Source: Elephas maximus indicus | Lineage: Eukaryota; Chordata; Mammalia; Proboscidea; Elephantidae | Length of the DNA stretch: 64,000 bases | NCBI RefSeq assembly: GCF_024166365.1 | Contig: NC_064843.1 | Span: forward strand, 57,622,532-57,686,531 | Direction: 5' to 3' | Shown here: positions 60,464-64,000 of the stretch, piece after piece | How the letters are laid out: each line of letters begins with the position of its first letter | How positions within the stretch are numbered: position 1 is the first letter of the stretch | The notes under the pieces: model-generated | Database searches by the model: none | What the model was told of the DNA's origin: nothing | The model's input: the letters and a program-made list of their open reading frames with translations, nothing else | Translations under genes and position numbers: made by a program

Positions 60464-60550
60464 GAGCACTGGGTATAAAATTCTTGAATGAAAAACTAAT
60501 TTGTGCTGCAAACCTTCACCTACAACACAATAAAATTTTTAAAAAGAAAA
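58993..60550 (+). mobile_element. Sense L1, 3' end of ORF2 and 3' UTR (nest 2, layer 1, second piece)
   Basis: Continues exactly where 50894 stopped: GAGAG|GTTGT…-type junction, then AGATTGGAACTCTTATTCAC, GGGAATGTATAATGGTAC, and the 3' UTR (AGTCATGGAAGCTTCCTAG, GTCTTAAAAGCTTGTGAGC, CAGCCAAAGATGAGACAGG, TTCACCTACAACACAATAAA). It is interrupted by a U6 retrocopy. Confidence 0.9.
60368..60469 (-). pseudogene. U6 snRNA retropseudogene
   Basis: U6 is the RNA polymerase III transcript that forms the catalytic core of the spliceosome. On the minus strand the first 40 bases, starting GTGCTCGCTTCGGCAGCAC, match the U6 5' stem-loop and following region perfectly. The rest has about ten changes, several at former CpGs; the ACAGAGA box reads TACAGAGAAGATTGGCACG. 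It is full length through GTTCC at the 3' end and is followed by an A/T-rich tail. There is no upstream TATA/PSE promoter. Target duplication GTAT(G/A)AAATTCTT lies on both sides (about 60327-60339 and 60473-60485). It was dispersed by the L1 machinery and is not expected to be expressed. Confidence 0.95.
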
Positions 60551-62104
60551 AGCACAATACTCGAGACAGAGTTTCTTTATTAATTAAGCTAATATTTCAT
60601 GGTGTATTTTTGGTTTAGGGTTTAAAGATTATCTCCAGGCAATAGTTTCAGGATTCATCTATCCTCCATGGTTCAAGAAAATCTTGATTCAACAAGAATT
60701 TGAAATTCCACTCTATGTTTTCCACCTTTTAATCAGAATTTTTCTATAGAATCTTTGATCAAAATGTTCAGTAATGGTAACCAGGTACCATCCAGTTCTT
60801 CTTGTCTCATGGCAAAAGAAGCAGTTGTTCATGGAGGCAATTAACCTCAAATTCCATTTCCTCCTTTTATTCCTGACTCTTCTTCCTCTGTTGCTCCATG
60901 AGAATAGAGTCCACTTGTTGTACCTTGGATGGTTGCTTGCAAACTTTTAAGAACCCGGGAACTACACAACAAATGGGGAAGTAGAACAGAAGCACTAAAT
61001 ACATTATTAGGCCAATTAACTGGAATTTCCCATGAAACCATGACCCTAAACCTGTAAACCAAGAAAACAAATTCCATTAGGTGTTTGGTTGTATATAAGC
61101 AGCCTCAGGAGTTCGTCTTTTTGTTGTTGCTGTAAATATATCTATCACACAGCATTTGCCAGCTCAACTTTTTACAAGTGTACAAGCTACTGGCATAAAT
61201 TACATTAATCAGCTATGCAACCCTTATTCTTAATGAGTACAATTTCTCAATTACTGCAAACTGAAACTCAATGCTCCATGAGCAAATAATCCCTCATTTC
61301 TCCTCTCCTTCTGCCCCTGGTAACCACTAATAAACTTTGATCTCTATATATTTGTCTTTTCTTGTCTTTTTATATAAGTGACAACAGCAACAAAACAACT
61401 CATTGCCATTTAGTCAATTCCAACTCATAGCAACCCTATATGACAGAGAAGAACTGCCCCGTAGGGTTTCCAGGGAGTGCTTGGTAGATTTGAACTGCCA
61501 TCCTTAACTACTTAACCACTATGCCACCAGGGCTCTATCCAATATTTGCCATTTTTTGTGATGGACTTCTTTCATTCAGCATAATGTCTGTAAGCTCTAT
61601 CCATGTTGTAGCATATATCAAGACTTCATTTCCCTTTCTGGCTGAATAGTATTCCATTGTATGCATGGACAATATTTTGTTTATCCACTCCTTGGTTGAT
61701 GGGCACTTGGATTTTTTCTTTTCTTTCTTTTTTTTTTTTTACTTTTTGGCTACTGTAAATATTGCTGCAGTGAATATTTTGTGCGTATGTCTGTTTGCAT
61801 CAGTGTTTTCAAGTCCCTTGGGTATATTTCTAGCAGTGGAATTGCTGGGTCATACTGTAGTTCTATTTTTAGTTTTTGAGAAACCACCAAACTGTTTTCC
61901 ACAATGGCTGCAACATTTTTTATTCCCACCAGCAATAAGTAAGGGTTCTAATTTCCCCATATTCTCACCAACGTTTTTTATTTTACATTTTTTAATTTTA
62001 CTCATCCCGGTGGGGATGAAATGGTGTCTCATACTGGTTTTGATTTGCATCTCTCTGATGGCTAATGATGTTCGGCATCTTTACGTGTGTTTGGCCTCTA
62101 TCTG
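60551..62104 (-). mobile_element. Old L1, main 3' piece (nest 2, layer 0)
   Basis: Resumes at AGCACAATAC, then TTTAAGAACCCGGGAACTAC, CTATGCAACCCTTATTC, TCTATCCATGTTGTAGC, TATTCCATTGTATGCATGG, ATTGCTGGGTCATACTG and ATTTGCATCTCTCTGATGGC: antisense ORF2 3' part. It changes direction abruptly at about 62104. Confidence 0.85.
61381..61536 (-). mobile_element. AfroSINE, short form, nested in the old L1
   Basis: CATTGCCATTTAGTCAATTCC through CACTATGCCACCAGGGCTC; L1 sequence continues on both sides. Confidence 0.88.
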
Positions 62105-63216
62105 CAGATGACATGATCCTGTATATAGAAAATTCCAAATAGTTCACAAGAAAGCTGCTAGTGCCAATAGAGGGGTTTAACAAAGTTGCAGGGTATGAGG
62201 TCAACAAACTCAAATCAGTTGGGTTTCTATCCACCAACAATGAGAAACCTGAAAGGGAAATTAGGGAAACGATTCCATTTATAATAGCATATAAGAGAAT
62301 GGAATACCCAGGAATAAATTTAACCAGAAATGTGTAAAACTTATACAATGAAATTTACAAAACTCTACTAAAGACAGTAAAGAAAACTTAAATAAATAGA
62401 AAGATGTTATGTGCTCATGGATTGGAAGACAATATTGTGAAGACGTGAATACCACCCAAAGCAATCTATAGTCTCAACATAATCTCTATCAAAATTCCAA
62501 CACCCTTCTTTAGAGAAATGGAAAAATCAGTCTTCAATTTTGTGTGGAATAGAAAGGGGCCCCAAATAGCTAAAGTAATGTTGAAAGAGAAGAACAAAGT
62601 AGGAGGACTCACACTCCCTGATTTCAAAACATATTATATAGCTACAGTAATCAAAACAGCCTGGTACTGGTATAACAGACACATAGACCAATGGAATAGA
62701 ATTGAGAGTCCAAAAATAAACCCATACATGTACAGTCAAGTGATTTTTGACAAGGGTGCTAAGTCCATTCAATGAGGGAAGGCAAGTCTCTTCAATAAAC
62801 GATGTTGGGAAAATTGAATTTCCGTGTGCAGAAAAATGAAACAGGACCCACGCCTCACAGCATACACAAAATCAAATTCGAAATGGATTAAGGATCTAAA
62901 TGTGCAAACTGAAGCCATAAAATTCTTAGGGGAAAATGCTGGGGGCAATGCTGTCGGGCCTGGCTTTTAACAACGGATTATCTAATATAGTAACAAAAGT
63001 ACAAACAGCAAAAGACAAAATAAATAAATGGGACCTCATAAAAAATAAGAACTTTTGTTCATCAAAAGACTTTACCAAAGAGAGAAAAGACAAGCTACTG
63101 ACTGGAAGGATATCTTTGCAAAACATATATCAGATAAGAATCTAATAACCAAAATATGTATAAATCTTCAACAACAAAAATACAAATAACCCAATCAGAA
63201 AATGAGCAGAGTGTAG
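62105..63216 (+). mobile_element. Inverted 5' segment of the old L1 (nest 2, layer 0)
   Basis: Plus-strand ORF2 from the RT active site (GCAGATGACATGATCCTG, i.e. ADDMIL) through the open stretch 62518-62775 ([31 protein letters not shown]) to AAAATGAGCAGAG. In L1 order it ends about 40 nt before the point where the 3' piece begins at 62104, so the two pieces form one element with a 5' inversion. Confidence 0.85.
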
Positions 63217-64000
63217 GGTTTTTTTTTTATTATTATTACTTTTGAAAAATTTTTTATTGTGCTTTAGATGAAGGTTTATAGAGCAATTTAGTTTCTCATT
63301 AAACAATTAGTGCACATACTGTTTGGCAACATTGGTTGCTAAGCCGGTGATATGTCAGCACTCTCCCCTTCTTGACCTTGCATTCTCCATTCCCATTCAT
63401 CCAGCTTTCCTGTGCCCTCCTGCCTTCTCATCCTTGCCGCTATGGCTCCTGTGCCCCTTTAGTCTCATATACATAGCTAAGCTACATGTATTATTGTTTG
63501 TTTTATGGGCCTATCTAATCTTTGGCTGAAGAGTGAACCTCAGGGGTGATTTCACTACTGAGTTAAAAGGGCCATACTCTCAAGGTTTCTTCAGTCTCTG
63601 TCAGACCAGACAGTCTGGTCTTTTTTTGTGTTTGAATTTTGTTCTGCATTTTTCTCCAGCTCTGTCTGGAATCCTCTATTGTGATCCCTGCCAGAGCAGT
63701 CGAAGGTGATAGCCAGGCACCATTTAGTTGTGCTGGACTCAGTCTGGTGGAGGCCGTGGCAGTTGTGGTCCATTAATCTCCACTAATCTTTCCCCTGCGT
63801 CTTTGGTTTTCTTTTTTCTCCCTTTCTCCAGACAGGATGGGACCAGTAAAGCATCTTAGATGGCTGCTCACAAGCTTTTAAGACCCCAGACACCACTCAC
63901 CAAAGCAGTATGTAGAACAGACCATGGCCCCCAGTCCTCAGCCCAGTAATTTGGTCCCTCATGGAATCTGGATGTGTCTATTAAGCTTCTAGACACATCC
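63217..64000 (-). mobile_element. L1 3' UTR, runs off the window
   Basis: T-run, then TTATTGTGCTTTAGATGAAGG, ACATTGGTTGCTAAGCCGG, CTCAGGGGTGATTTCACTAC, GTCAGACCAGACAGTCTGG, CTTTTAAGACCCCAGACACC: the same family as 32494-32774 and 20618-21068. Its 5' limit lies beyond the window. Confidence 0.85.

Larger units (their letters stand above)
25150..64000 (+). other. PCSK2: PCSK2 intron 1 (continues past the window)
   Basis: No later PCSK2 exon was recognised: no frame shows the rest of the propeptide, its basic cleavage motif or the catalytic Asp region. A very long first intron agrees with the large size of mammalian PCSK2 genes. The intron is filled mainly by L1, AfroSINE and LTR insertions. 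Confidence 0.85.

Noticed and set aside
60368-60469. Functional U6 snRNA gene
   Set aside because: About ten substitutions, no PSE/TATA promoter upstream, and target duplications around it show a retropseudogene.
25150-64000. A second PCSK2 exon
   Set aside because: No frame shows the remaining propeptide, its basic cleavage motif or the catalytic Asp region next to splice sites.
1-64000. Tandem direct repeats suggestive of CRISPR or a defence island
   Set aside because: The repeats are dispersed SINEs and LINEs of a mammalian genome; no regular spacer array and no prokaryotic genes.

Overview
This is vertebrate nuclear DNA, almost certainly from an afrotherian mammal and most likely an elephant or close paenungulate. 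Three things support this. There are about sixteen copies of a tRNA-headed SINE of AfroSINE type. There are three long RTE/BovB-type LINE copies whose 3' ends match that SINE. The L1 and MaLR families are unlike the common primate, rodent or ungulate ones. Family names are from memory and were not checked against a library. Nothing bacterial or plasmid-like is present (no operons, no CRISPR), and most open reading frames are chance frames or decayed transposon fragments.

The one host gene is PCSK2 (proprotein convertase 2, PC2) on the + strand. Positions 1-24.3 kb are upstream flank: AT-rich DNA with three antisense RTE LINEs, SINEs, L1 3' ends and LTRs. A CpG island at about 24.4-24.65 kb carries a consensus EGR site, a GC box, an inverted CCAAT box and a CRE-like element. 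A leader follows, with one three-codon upstream ORF and a striking AT-only stretch. Coding exon 1 (24973-25149, 59 codons: signal peptide plus start of the propeptide) ends at a GTAAGG splice donor. Everything from 25150 to the window end is intron 1; no second PCSK2 exon was recognised.

Intron 1 is GC-rich to about 26.7 kb, mostly unique to 29.2 kb, and then holds two nested transposon stacks. Stack one (29.2-32.5 kb) is an old antisense L1, split by an old LTR, itself split by a two-LTR MaLR/ERVL-like element with a tRNA-Leu primer-binding site. Stack two (48.3-63.2 kb) is an old antisense L1 with a 5' inversion, split by a sense L1, which is split by a MaLR-like LTR, which is split by a 7.5-kb near full-length antisense L1. 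A U6 snRNA retrocopy has separately landed in the 3' UTR of the sense L1. Several insertions still show target-site duplications, so their order can be read directly.

I found no new biochemical system. The most informative material is the dated nest of retroelements, the U6 retrocopy, a perfect 40-bp palindrome at 4321-4360, an internally shuffled RTE copy, the shared SINE/LINE tail, and the promoter layout of PCSK2.
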